In this document: positions 38,420 to 46,750 of the stretch, one piece after another
How positions within the stretch are numbered: the stretch's first letter is position 1
Layout of the letters: the number at the start of each line of letters is the position of its first letter
Source of the DNA: Devosia sp. 66-14
GTDB lineage: Bacteria > Pseudomonadota > Alphaproteobacteria > Rhizobiales > Devosiaceae
Reading direction: 5' to 3'
Length of the DNA stretch: 64,000 nt
Assembly: GCA_001899085.1 (NCBI GenBank)
Contig: MKVB01000007.1
Coordinates: forward strand, 55,641 to 119,640
Translations under genes and position numbers: made by a program
The notes under the pieces: generated by a model
What the model was told of the DNA's origin: nothing
The model's input: the letters and a program-made list of their open reading frames with translations, nothing else
Databases searched by the model: none

Positions 38420-38540
38420 TGCGGGAAGATACCCCCCACCCTGTCCCTCCCCCGCAAGGGGGGAGGAGACCAGAACACTGACGCCTGAGTTGGCGTCTCC
38501 CTCCCCCTTGCGGGGAGGGGACAGGGGTACTCTTCCCGCC
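38420..38540. repeat. Large inverted repeat of the CCTCCCC family at convergent gene ends
   Basis: Arms GCGGGAAGATACCCC...CCCTGTCCCTCCCCC and GGGGAGGGGACAGGG...GTACTCTTCCCGC, about 120 bp in total, each arm containing an inner CCTCCCC/GGGGAGG hairpin. Lies between the hydrolase and Dabb genes. Confidence 0.85.
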
Positions 38541-38566
38541 CCCGACCTATCCCCCGTCAGGGTGCG

Positions 38567-38875
38567 TCAAACCTCGATATCGAACACCAGCAGCCCCTTC
38601 ACCCCGCCCTCCAGCGCCGCAACGAGCCTTGCTCCGGCTTCCTTGTGTTTGCTGTCCACCAGATAGGCGTCACGTGCCGCGGCGTTGGGGAAGTCCATGG
38701 TGAAGCCGTCGACAAAGCCCTGGTGCAGACCCTCGGGCGAGACGTTCGGCCCATAGCTCATACGGTCGATCTCGAGATGCACCCCGAGCGCCGCGAGCTG
38801 CCCGTAGATCGACTGCTTCTCGCTTGCCGAGACATCGGCGCGGAACTTCAGGAACACGCAGTGCCGGATGGTCAT
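38567..38875 (-). CDS. Dabb (stress-responsive A/B barrel) domain protein
   Basis: 102-residue dimeric alpha/beta-barrel protein (PF07876). MTIRHCVFLKFRADVS opens the fold; YGPNVSPEGLHQGFVDGFTMDF is the second strand region. Dabb proteins range from plant stress proteins to small cyclases and decarboxylases. Its ATG overlaps the SDR stop by one base, so it is translationally coupled to that SDR and may serve the same pathway. Confidence 0.9.
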   Translation of the reverse strand: MTIRHCVFLKFRADVSASEKQSIYGQLAALGVHLEIDRMSYGPNVSPEGLHQGFVDGFTMDFPNAAARDAYLVDSKHKEAGARLVAALEGGVKGLLVFDIEV

Positions 38876-39621
38876 CAGTAGGTGGTCCTGCCGCCCGAGA
38901 GGTCGAATACCGAGGCGGTGGTAAAACTGTTCTCCTTCGACACCAGCCAGGCGACCATGTTGGCAAGTTCGTCCACTTCGAGGAAGCGGCCGCGCGGGAT
39001 GCGGCTCAGCATGTACTCGATGAACTCCTTGGTGACTTCCTTGAGGATGGCGGTATTGGCGACCGCCGGGGTGATGGCGTTGACCGCGATGTCGTACTTG
39101 GCGACTTCCTTGCCGAGCGCCTTCACCAGGCCAAGCACCCCGGATTTCGAGGCCGCATAGGCGGCGGCATTGGGGTTGCCTTCCTTGCCGGCCACCGACG
39201 AGATGTTGACGATGCGGCCATAATTGCGGGCCTTCATCGAAGGGATCACCACCCGGTTGACGTAGAACGTGCCGTTGAGGTTGATCTCGATGACGCGCCG
39301 CCACTCCTCGAGCCCATACTCGTCGAGCGGCGCGTTCTTGCCGGCAATGCCGGCCGAATTGAGCAGGATCGAAACCGGGCCGACCTCCGCCTCGACGGCG
39401 GCGTGCGCTGCGGCCAGCCCGTCATAATCGGTGATGTCGACCTTCTGGCTCGAAGCGGCGTCGCCCAGCAGCTCCACGGCGAGCTTCAGGGCGTCGGCGT
39501 CCCGGTCCCACAGGCTGACCCTGGCGCCCGAGGCGATGAAGCGCTTGGCGCAGGCAAGGCCGAAGCCCGAGGCGCCGCCGGTGACCACGGCCACCTGCCC
39601 GTTGAGATCGATCTGGTTCAC
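38875..39621 (-). CDS. SDR family oxidoreductase
   Basis: 248-residue classical SDR. TGGASGFGLA cofactor loop, NSAGI, catalytic YAASK, NAITPAV. The combination resembles 3-oxoacyl-ACP reductase/galactitol-type NAD-dependent SDRs. First gene of a two-gene operon with the Dabb protein; a 12-bp palindrome lies 50 bp upstream. Confidence 0.92.
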   Translation of the reverse strand: MNQIDLNGQVAVVTGGASGFGLACAKRFIASGARVSLWDRDADALKLAVELLGDAASSQKVDITDYDGLAAAHAAVEAEVGPVSILLNSAGIAGKNAPLDEYGLEEWRRVIEINLNGTFYVNRVVIPSMKARNYGRIVNISSVAGKEGNPNAAAYAASKSGVLGLVKALGKEVAKYDIAVNAITPAVANTAILKEVTKEFIEYMLSRIPRGRFLEVDELANMVAWLVSKENSFTTASVFDLSGGRTTY

Positions 39622-39670
39622 GTCTGTTCCCTCACTGCCGGTTGGTCCGGCCGTTTCCTCGACGCCAGAG

Positions 39671-39682
39671 CTAACATGTTAG
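39671..39682. promoter_or_regulatory. 12-bp palindrome CTAACATGTTAG, candidate operator
   Basis: Perfect palindrome in the 207-bp gap between the divergent SDR-Dabb and atzG-atzE-like units. Well placed to control either or both. Regulator not identified. Confidence 0.5.
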
Positions 39683-39828
39683 TTGGGCGCCGACCAGTCA
39701 CTCGGAATTCAGAGCCGCGACGATCAAGGTGATTGCCCGGCAAGCCGCTGCTGTGTGAGGGTATTCCCGGCTGGTATCGCGAGAGCAGGGGGCTGCACTC
39801 GGCTGGCCGACGCGAGGCATGACGCGCC

Positions 39829-40017
39829 ATGGCCTACAAACCCTTCGATGCCGATGCGCTGATCGATGCCGCGGCGCCGTTGCTGCAGCTGCGCATCGCA
39901 CCCGAACACCGCGCCGGCATCAAGCTCAACCTGAAGACCGCCTCGAAGATGGCGGCGCTGGTCGAGCAGATCAAGCTCGACGACGACGCCGAACCGGCGC
40001 CGGTCTATCGGGCATGA
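39829..40017 (+). CDS. AtzG-like small subunit (DUF4089)
   Basis: 62-residue helical protein of the DUF4089/AtzG family, GatC-like partners that stabilise AtzE-type amidases. Contains HRAGIKLNLKTASKMAALVE. Its stop overlaps the start of the amidase gene (ATGA), implying stoichiometric translation of the two subunits. Confidence 0.88.
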   Translation: MAYKPFDADALIDAAAPLLQLRIAPEHRAGIKLNLKTASKMAALVEQIKLDDDAEPAPVYRA

Positions 40018-41408
40018 AGGCGACTGCCGACGCCACCGAGATCGCCGAGGCCGTCAAGGCCGGTAAGGTGACGGCGCGCGCTGTGACCGAGGCGGCGCTC
40101 AAGCGGATCGAACGACATAACCCGATGCTGGGCGCCTTCACCGACGTGACGGCCGAGCGGGCGCTGGAGCAGGCCGAACTGGTCGACAGCAAGATCAGCA
40201 ACGCCATGGACCCGGGCCCGCTCGCCGGCGTGCCGTTCGCGGTCAAGAACCTTTACGACATCAAGGGCATACCGACCCGCGCCGGCTCGAAGATCAACCG
40301 CGATAACCCGCCTGCCGCGCGCGATGCCACGCTGGTGACCCGCCTCGAAGCTGCGGGCGCGGTGCTGCTCGGCGGCCTCAACATGGACGAATACGCCTAC
40401 GGCTTCACCGGCGAGAACGCCCATGACGGCCCGTCGCGCAACCCGCATGGGCTCGACCACATGACCGGCGGCTCGTCGGCGGGCCCGGCCGCGGCGGTGG
40501 CCGGCGGGCTGGTGCCGCTGAGCCTGGGCTCAGACACCAATGGCTCGATCCGCGTCCCGGCCTCGTTCTGCGGGCTGTTCGGGCTGAAGCCGACCTATGG
40601 CCGGCTGAGCCGGGCGCACAGCTTCCCGTTCGTTTCGAGCCTCGATCACCTGGGCCCATTCGCCCGCTCGACCCGCGATCTGGCGCTCGCCTATGACGTG
40701 ATGCAGGGTTACGACGAGGCCGACCCGGCGCAGACCAAGCGGGTGAACGAGCCGACCTCGGCGCGGCTGAAGCACCCGATTCCCGGCCTGCGCATTGCCG
40801 TGGCGGGCGACTATTTCCTCGGCACCCCCGAAGTACAGGCGGTGGTGCAGAAGGTGGCGAAGGCCCTCGAGGTGACCAAGACCGTCACGCTGCCCGATGC
40901 CCAGGCTGCCCGTGCGGCTGCCTTCCTCATCACCATGGCGGAGGGCGCAACGCTGCATCTGGACCGCCTGAGGCAGCGTCCCGACGATTTCGACCCCGAA
41001 GTGCGCGATCGGCTATTGGCCGGCACCATGCTGCCTGCCGTCTGGGTGGAGCGGGCGCAGAAGCTGCGCCGGGTGTTCCGCGAACGGGTGCTGAAACTGT
41101 TCGACGGGGTCGATGCCATTCTCGCCCCCGCGACCCCGATGAAGGCGCCGCTGCTGGGGCAGAAGACCGCAATGTTCGGCGGCGTCGAGCTGCCGGTGCG
41201 CCCCAATCTCGGCATCTTCACTCAGCCGCTTTCGTTCATCGGCCTGCCGGTGGCGACGGTGCCGGTCTGGCAATATGGCGAAGACTTGCCGCTCGGCGTC
41301 CAGGTGATCGCGGCGCCCTGGCGCGAGGACGTATGCCTCAGGATCGCCCACCAGCTGGAAACGGCGGGCGTGTGCAAAGCCCTGGTAGCGCAAGGGTTTG
41401 CGGACTAG
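40014..41408 (+). CDS. AtzE-like amidase (amidase signature family)
   Basis: 464-residue amidase with a Ser-cisSer-Lys triad: Lys78 in FAVKNL, Ser154 in GGSSAGPA and nucleophile Ser178 in DTNGSIR. Together with the AtzG-like partner it fits AtzE family 1-carboxybiuret hydrolases, which deaminate small ureido carboxylates. No AtzD, TrzD, biuret hydrolase or AtzF gene is present here, so the substrate may be another ureido or amide compound. Confidence 0.9.
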   Translation: MKATADATEIAEAVKAGKVTARAVTEAALKRIERHNPMLGAFTDVTAERALEQAELVDSKISNAMDPGPLAGVPFAVKNLYDIKGIPTRAGSKINRDNPPAARDATLVTRLEAAGAVLLGGLNMDEYAYGFTGENAHDGPSRNPHGLDHMTGGSSAGPAAAVAGGLVPLSLGSDTNGSIRVPASFCGLFGLKPTYGRLSRAHSFPFVSSLDHLGPFARSTRDLALAYDVMQGYDEADPAQTKRVNEPTSARLKHPIPGLRIAVAGDYFLGTPEVQAVVQKVAKALEVTKTVTLPDAQAARAAAFLITMAEGATLHLDRLRQRPDDFDPEVRDRLLAGTMLPAVWVERAQKLRRVFRERVLKLFDGVDAILAPATPMKAPLLGQKTAMFGGVELPVRPNLGIFTQPLSFIGLPVATVPVWQYGEDLPLGVQVIAAPWREDVCLRIAHQLETAGVCKALVAQGFAD

Positions 41409-41435
41409 GCCGAGCGCCGGAGTTTGCAGCCGCCC

Positions 41436-41482
41436 CCACCCCTGATCCCTCCCCACAAGGGGGAGGGAGAGCGATCGAGTTT
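41436..41482. repeat. Half element of the CCTCCCC family
   Basis: ccaccccTGATCCCTCCCC followed by acaagggggagggagagc, between the convergent amidase and SDR genes. Matches the inverted right half of the 30.8-kb pair. Confidence 0.75.
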
Positions 41483-41498
41483 CGCTGAACTTTCAGTC

Positions 41499-42230
41499 CT
41501 ACGCCGTCCAGCCGCCGTCGATGATCTGCACCTGGCCCGTAGTGTAGGTGGCGCCGGCGAGGTAGACGGCGAGGTCGGCGACTTCCTCCGGTTGGCCGAT
41601 GCGGCCGATCGGCTGGCGCGCGATGAAGGCCTTCTTGGCCGCTTCGAAATCGCCGGTGGCGTGCCAGCGTTCGTGCAGCGACGGCGATTCCACCGTGCCC
41701 GGGCAGATGGCGTTCACCCGGATGCCCTTGTCGGTATAGTCGGCGGCCATCGACTTGGTGAGCCCGACCACCGCTGCCTTCGAAATGGTGTAGGCGGCGC
41801 GGTTCGGCACGGCGGTGACCGACGAAGCGACGGTCGCCATGTTGATGATGCAGCCGTCCTTGCGCTCCAGCATCTGCGGCAGCACCGCCTTGATGGCGCG
41901 GATCTGCGCCCAGACGTTGAGATCGAAGGCGAACTCGAGGTCCTTGTCGGGCATGTCCATGATGCTGCCCGACTGCACCACGCCGGCGCAGTTGAACAGG
42001 ATGTCGATGCGGCCTATCTCGGCCACCGCCTTGTTCACTTCCTCGGTGCTCAGCACGTTGAGCACGCGGGTGGTAACGCCCGGGGTGCCGTCGAGCTCCT
42101 TGAGCTTGGCCGCATTGATGTCGGTGGCGATCACCTTGGCGCCGGCCTTGACGAAGGCATGCACCGAGGCGAGGCCGATGCCCTGCGCCGCGGCGGTGAT
42201 GAGAACGATCTTGCCGCTGATATCGGCCAT
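41499..42230 (-). CDS. SDR family oxidoreductase, 2-keto-3-deoxy-L-fuconate dehydrogenase-like
   Basis: 243-residue SDR. TAAAQGIGLA loop, NCAGVV, YTISKAAV catalytic motif, and PGTVESPSLHERW. That last motif with the following ARQPIGRIGQPEE is typical of the BDH2/2-keto-3-deoxy-L-fuconate dehydrogenase group of rhizobia. The MR-type enolase two genes upstream would supply a matching 2-keto-3-deoxy acid. Confidence 0.9.
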   Translation of the reverse strand: MADISGKIVLITAAAQGIGLASVHAFVKAGAKVIATDINAAKLKELDGTPGVTTRVLNVLSTEEVNKAVAEIGRIDILFNCAGVVQSGSIMDMPDKDLEFAFDLNVWAQIRAIKAVLPQMLERKDGCIINMATVASSVTAVPNRAAYTISKAAVVGLTKSMAADYTDKGIRVNAICPGTVESPSLHERWHATGDFEAAKKAFIARQPIGRIGQPEEVADLAVYLAGATYTTGQVQIIDGGWTA

Positions 42231-42258
42231 GGGAAGTCTCCAGTTCTTGCTAGGTGTC

Positions 42259-43101
42259 TCAGGCGGCGAGATGCGCGTCGCCCGCGCGCCTCGCGGTGTA
42301 GATGGCGGTGGTCATATTGCGCTGCACTTTTCCGCCGAACTGCCGGGCCGCGATTTCGGACAGGCCATCGAGCAGGCGCACCTGCTCCGGTGCCGGCAGC
42401 GCCGTGACGTTGGAATAGGTGGCGTAGAGCGCCCGTACGCCATCTGGGTCGAGCTCGAGCGTCCAGCGCCGGAACTCCGGCGCATCGGCAGCAAAGCCGG
42501 TGGCGGCGAAATCGTCGAGCCGGGCGCTCGACTCGAGGGCGAAAGGGGTCTGGCCCGAGCCGCCACCGGAGGTGCTGTGGCGATGCCCTTCGAACAGTTG
42601 CGTCGTCGCCTCGTGGAACGGGTCGGGCCGGCTGCCATCGCCGAAGACGTTCCAGATCAGCGCAACGGCGCCGCCACGGCGCAGCAGCTTGTGGATGCGG
42701 GTCAAAGCCGGCACGGTGTCGAGCCAATGGAACGCCGTGGCGCTGACCACGAGGTCGAAGCTGGCGGCCGGCAGTTCCGCCTCTTCGAACGGCTCGGCGA
42801 CCACCGACAGGCGCTGGTCTTCCGCGGTGTGGCTGAGAAAGGCGGCGAGCCGGGCATCGGGTTCGACGGCGATGAGGCTGGTCGGGCCATGTGCCAGCAG
42901 CGGCAGGGTCGCCAGACCGGTGCCGGCACCGATCTCAAGGATGTCGATGCCGCCACGCAAACCAGCGCGTTGTGCCAGCGCCTCCCAGGTCTGCCGGGGG
43001 TAAGCCGGTCGGGCGGCATGATAGTTCGCCGGGTCGGCGCCGAACGCTTCCCTGCCAAAACTCCGTTCCAGCCTGGCTGGCGCGTTGGCAACGATCGGCA
43101 C
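42259..43101 (-). CDS. Class I SAM-dependent methyltransferase
   Basis: 280-residue methyltransferase. SAM-binding LEIGAGTGLAT, VEPDARL and the post-motif ATAFHWLD, typical of the UbiE/TAM-like family found with unknown small-molecule substrates. The opening RSFGREAFGADPANYHAARPAYP is conserved in this group. It sits between the enolase and SDR genes on the same strand with gaps of 8 and 28 bp, so it is co-transcribed with sugar-acid genes, an unexpected partner. Confidence 0.9.
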   Translation of the reverse strand: MPIVANAPARLERSFGREAFGADPANYHAARPAYPRQTWEALAQRAGLRGGIDILEIGAGTGLATLPLLAHGPTSLIAVEPDARLAAFLSHTAEDQRLSVVAEPFEEAELPAASFDLVVSATAFHWLDTVPALTRIHKLLRRGGAVALIWNVFGDGSRPDPFHEATTQLFEGHRHSTSGGGSGQTPFALESSARLDDFAATGFAADAPEFRRWTLELDPDGVRALYATYSNVTALPAPEQVRLLDGLSEIAARQFGGKVQRNMTTAIYTARRAGDAHLAA

Positions 43102-43109
43102 GGGTGCTC

Positions 43110-44216
43110 CTACAGATGGATCGAATGCGAGCCTTCGACGGTCATCCGCTCGATGGCGTCGAAATCCCAGGCGATGCCGAGGCCCGGTTTTGCAGACGGG
43201 ATGGCCTTACCATCCCGGATGGTCATCCGTTCAGTCGTCAATTGGTCTAGCTGCGGGATGTATTCGACCCAGCGGCCATTGGGGATGGCGGCGCAGAGCC
43301 CGACATGCAGTTCCATCAGAAAATGCGGGCAGACCGCGATGTTGAACGCCTCGGCCATATGCGCGACCTTCAGCCACGGCGTGATGCCGCCGACCCGGCC
43401 GACATCGACCTGGATGATCGAGCAGGCATGGCGCTCGAGATACTCGCGGAAATGCATTGCCGAATATAGGCTCTCGCCGATGGCGATGGGGATCGAGGTA
43501 TGCTCGACGAGCCGGGTATGGCCGGAAATGTCCTCAGCGGTCAGCGGCTCCTCGAACCAGCCGATGTCGAGCGGCTCATAGGCGCGAGCCCGGCGGATCG
43601 CCTCGTCGACATTGAAGCGCTGGTTGGCGTCGGTGAAGATTTCAAAGCCGGGGCCGACCGCCTCGCGCACCGCCGAAATGCGGCGCACATCCTCGTGGAT
43701 CGGCCGGCCGACCTTCAGCTTGCAGCCGCCGAACCCGTCGGCCTTGGCCCTGAGCGCGTCCTCGATCAGCGCCGCCTCTTCGAGATGCAGCCAGCCGCCT
43801 TCGGTGGTGTAGAGCGGAATGGCGTCCTGCGCCCCGCCGGCGAGGATGTGGAGCGGCAACCCGAGTTTGCGCGCTTGCAGGTCCCACAACGCCGTGTCGA
43901 TGGCGGCGAGCGCGATCGAGGTGATGGCGCCGGTGGTGGTGGCGTGGGTGAGGAATAAGAGGTCGCGCCAGAGCTTCTCGATCTCGTTGGCCTCGCGGCC
44001 GACAATGGCGGGCACCAGCGTGCGCTTCAGCAGCTCGATCACCGAATGGCCGCCGGTGCCGATGGTGTAGCTGTAGCCGGTGCCGGTGACGCCGTCCGCA
44101 TCGGTGATGCGAACGATCGGGGTTTCCTGCGACACGAAGGACTGGATGGCGTCGACCCGCTTCACCTTGGGGACCAGGTCGACCATCAGCACTTCGACCC
44201 GCGCGATCCGCGCCAT
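43110..44216 (-). CDS. Enolase superfamily, mandelate racemase-group dehydratase
   Basis: 368-residue enolase-superfamily enzyme. The KLK motif (GGCKLKVGRP), metal ligands in FTDANQRF, WFEEPL and GESLY, and a catalytic-position His in CPHFLMELH place it in the mandelate racemase group, many of which dehydrate sugar acids to 2-keto-3-deoxy acids. ATG at 44214-44216 selected; the frame runs on upstream. Divergent from the IclR regulator that probably controls it. Confidence 0.92.
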   Translation of the reverse strand: MARIARVEVLMVDLVPKVKRVDAIQSFVSQETPIVRITDADGVTGTGYSYTIGTGGHSVIELLKRTLVPAIVGREANEIEKLWRDLLFLTHATTTGAITSIALAAIDTALWDLQARKLGLPLHILAGGAQDAIPLYTTEGGWLHLEEAALIEDALRAKADGFGGCKLKVGRPIHEDVRRISAVREAVGPGFEIFTDANQRFNVDEAIRRARAYEPLDIGWFEEPLTAEDISGHTRLVEHTSIPIAIGESLYSAMHFREYLERHACSIIQVDVGRVGGITPWLKVAHMAEAFNIAVCPHFLMELHVGLCAAIPNGRWVEYIPQLDQLTTERMTIRDGKAIPSAKPGLGIAWDFDAIERMTVEGSHSIHL

Positions 44217-44340
44217 GGCTTCCTCCCCGAGGCGATGCGCACACCGGCTGAATCCGGCTTGTTGTGCATATGTGAAAAGACTATTCGTGAGTAAGCACGT
44301 GAGGTTTGCGGCGTCAATTGCGCCGAAGGGAGGAAGGCGC

Positions 44341-45099
44341 GTGGTTCCCCTCGAGGATCTGGAGAAGTACCGCGCCCCGGCCCTCGACAAGGGGCTGGAT
44401 ATCCTCGAACTCCTGGCGGCGACCGAGGAGAGCCTCAGCCAGGCCGAGATCGCCAAGGCGCTCGATCGCTCGCCCAATGAAATCTACCGCATGCTCGACC
44501 GGCTGGTGCGCCGCGGCTTCGTACGCCGCACCGCCGCCGACCGTTACGAGGTGACGCTGAAACTGTTCGAGCTGGCGCATGCCCGCCCGCCGCTGCAGCG
44601 GCTGCTGAGCCAGGCCATGCCGGTGATGCGCCGCTTCGCGAGGGATGCGCAGCAGGCCTGCCATCTCGCCATCTATGACCGTGGCAACCTGGTGGTGGCG
44701 GCACAGGTCGACGGGCCGGGCTACTGGAACGTCTCGGTGCGGGTCGGCTCGCGCATCAGCCTGATCAATACCGGTTCCGGGCACGTGCTGCTCGCCTTCG
44801 CCGCCGCGGACGAGCGGCGACTGATGCTCGAGGAGCAGGATCAGCCCGAGCAGTTGACCCCGGCGCTGGAGGAGCGGCTGACCCGGGTGCGCCAGCAGGG
44901 TTTTGAGAACATGCAGAGCCTGCAGATCGCCGGCGTGACCAACCTGTCGGTGCCGATCCTGGGGCCGATGGGTCGGGTGCTGGCGGTGTTCACCTGCCCC
45001 TATTCGGAGCGGCTCGACGTCACGACGGCCCCGGGTTGCGATGCGGCCCTCAAGCTGCTGATCGCCTGCGGCCAGGAGATTTCACAGCGGCGGGGCTGA
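44341..45099 (+). CDS. IclR family transcriptional regulator
   Basis: 252-residue regulator. Winged helix at about 15-75 (ALDKGLDILELLAATEESLSQ, IAKALDRSPNEIYRMLDRLVRRGFV) and a C-terminal GAF-like effector domain (NTGSGHVLLAF). GTG at 44341 is chosen because GGAGGAAGG precedes it. Divergent from the MR-group enolase; likely senses the sugar acid or its keto product. Confidence 0.92.
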   Translation: MVPLEDLEKYRAPALDKGLDILELLAATEESLSQAEIAKALDRSPNEIYRMLDRLVRRGFVRRTAADRYEVTLKLFELAHARPPLQRLLSQAMPVMRRFARDAQQACHLAIYDRGNLVVAAQVDGPGYWNVSVRVGSRISLINTGSGHVLLAFAAADERRLMLEEQDQPEQLTPALEERLTRVRQQGFENMQSLQIAGVTNLSVPILGPMGRVLAVFTCPYSERLDVTTAPGCDAALKLLIACGQEISQRRG

Positions 45100-45130
45100 T
45101 TGAGTTCTGCAACAGCGGCGCCCCAAACGC

Positions 45131-45300
45131 GATGTCATCCCGGCGAAGGCCGGGACCCATTCTGAGATCTGGCGGATCTTGCCCAAGTGCTCCAACATCT
45201 CAGGATCTGCCCCGGCCTGCGCCGGGGTGACACCGTGGGTGGGGGGACACCCGTGACAGAGCCCGTGGTAGCGCATATGCGCTTTCGCGGGGATGACATG
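45131..45300. repeat. Imperfect inverted repeat, GTCATCCCGGCG family
   Basis: Left arm gatgtcatcccggcgaaggc at 45131, right arm ending cctgcgccggggtgacacc at 45234, and a third partial arm (gcgctttcgcggggatgaca) near 45279. Includes the 12-bp palindrome GCGCATATGCGC at 45271-45282. This type is common between genes in alphaproteobacteria. Confidence 0.75.
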
Positions 45301-45341
45301 GTCCATCAAGACACATGCAGGATTTGAGGAGAAACGAGACA

Positions 45342-45671
45342 ATGAAGCGTTATGGCGCGGTGCTGGGGCTGAAGCCCGAGGCGGTGGCCGATTATGTGCG
45401 GGTGCACGCCGCGGTGTGGCCGGATGTGCTCAAGCAGATCAAAAATTCCAACATCCGCAACTACTCGATCTTCCTGAAGCAGCCGGAGAACCTGCTGTTC
45501 TCGTATTTCGAGTATGTCGGCACCGACTATGAAGCCGATATGGCCGCAATGGCCGCCGATCCGGTGACCCAGGAGTGGTGGTCGGTCTGCATGCCGATGC
45601 AGTCGCCGCTGGAGACCCGCAAGGACGGCGAATGGTGGGCCTCGATCGACGAGGTGTTCCACACCGATTGA
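45342..45671 (+). CDS. rhaM: L-rhamnose mutarotase
   Basis: 109-residue dimeric sugar epimerase of the RhaM/YiiL family that interconverts alpha and beta anomers of L-rhamnose or L-fucose. MKRYGAVLGLKPE, YVRVHAAVWPDVL (catalytic His), NYSIFL and the C-terminal EEWW-type segment (TQEWWSVCMPMQ) are diagnostic. 8 bp before the 2-hydroxyacid dehydrogenase gene; likely co-transcribed. Confidence 0.93.
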   Translation: MKRYGAVLGLKPEAVADYVRVHAAVWPDVLKQIKNSNIRNYSIFLKQPENLLFSYFEYVGTDYEADMAAMAADPVTQEWWSVCMPMQSPLETRKDGEWWASIDEVFHTD

Positions 45672-45679
45672 GCCATCCG

Positions 45680-46684
45680 ATGCAACCCAGGCTTGCCTTC
45701 GCCTACGACCCGCAATTCACCGAGCACGTCTTCGCCGCCGAGCAATTGCAGCGGCTGGCCGGCCTTTGCGACATCCTGCGGCATGAGCCGCTGCTCGAGC
45801 TGACCTCGCCCGACGCCCGCGCCGTGCTGGCCGAGACCGAAATCCTCGTGACCGGCTGGGGCCCGCCGCTGATCGATGCAGCGACGCTGGCGACGGCGCC
45901 GAAGCTTCGGCTGATCGCCCATTCGGCAGGCTCGATAAAGTACTTCATCGCACCCGAGGTGGTGGAACGGGTGGCCGTGACCTCGGCGGTGACGGCCAAT
46001 GCCGTGCCGGTGGCGGAGTTCACCGTGGCGGCGATCCTCTTCGCCAACAAGGGCGTGCTGGCCTTCCGCGATATCTATCGGAGCGAGCGCCGGCACCTGC
46101 GCTCGCACCCGCTGATGGCCTCGCAACTGGGCAACTATCAGAAGACCGTCGGCATCATCGGCGCCTCGCGCATCGGGCTGAAAACCATCGAACTGCTGGC
46201 GCCCTACGATTTCGAGCTGCTGCTGACCTCGACCAGCACGACCCCCGAGCAGGCGGCGGCGCTGGGGGTGGAACTGGTCGAGCTCGACGAACTGATGGCC
46301 CGCTCGGACGTGGCCTCGCTCCATGCCCCCGCGCTGCCTTCGACCCGGCACATGATCGATGCGCGACGACTGGCGCTGCTGCGCGATGGCGCCACTTTCA
46401 TCAACACGGCGCGGGGCAGCATCGTCGACCAGGATGCGCTGCTGCGCGAGCTGGTCGCCGGCCGCCTCAACGCCGTGATCGACGTCACCGAGCCCGAGGT
46501 GCTGCCCGCCGACTCGCCGCTCTACGAGCTGCCCAACGTGCTCCTGACCCCGCACATCGCCGGGGCCATTGGCGGCGAGCGCGAACGGCTCGGCACCCTG
46601 ATCGTCGACGAGGTCGAGCGTTTCGTCCGCGGCGAGCCGCTGCTTCACCGGGTGCCGCACGAGTTGCTGGGACAACTGGCCTGA
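45680..46684 (+). CDS. D-isomer 2-hydroxyacid dehydrogenase
   Basis: 334-residue NAD(P)-dependent reductase of 2-keto acids. Nucleotide loop GIIGASRIG, catalytic Arg in NTARGSIVD, Glu in DVTEPE, His in LTPHIAGA. It probably reduces a 2-keto or hydroxypyruvate-type intermediate of sugar catabolism. Starts at the ATG 45680. Confidence 0.93.
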   Translation: MQPRLAFAYDPQFTEHVFAAEQLQRLAGLCDILRHEPLLELTSPDARAVLAETEILVTGWGPPLIDAATLATAPKLRLIAHSAGSIKYFIAPEVVERVAVTSAVTANAVPVAEFTVAAILFANKGVLAFRDIYRSERRHLRSHPLMASQLGNYQKTVGIIGASRIGLKTIELLAPYDFELLLTSTSTTPEQAAALGVELVELDELMARSDVASLHAPALPSTRHMIDARRLALLRDGATFINTARGSIVDQDALLRELVAGRLNAVIDVTEPEVLPADSPLYELPNVLLTPHIAGAIGGERERLGTLIVDEVERFVRGEPLLHRVPHELLGQLA

Positions 46685-46691
46685 GCCTCGT

Positions 46692-46734
46692 TTGACTGTA
46701 CCGAACTTCCTGATACAAACGCCCTTCAGCGTTT
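46692..46734 (+). promoter_or_regulatory. Promoter and inverted repeat upstream of the ArsR-like regulator
   Basis: TTGACT (46692-46697), 16-nt spacer, TACAAA (46714-46719). Overlapping its 3' end is a perfect inverted repeat AAACGC-ccttca-GCGTTT (46717-46734), placed for autoregulation. Confidence 0.5.
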
Positions 46735-46750
46735 GGGAGCGTCACGATTC

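Noticed and set aside
45315-45341. An upstream start for rhaM
   Set aside because: The family opening MKRYGAVLGLKPE begins at 45342; upstream codons are not conserved-looking.
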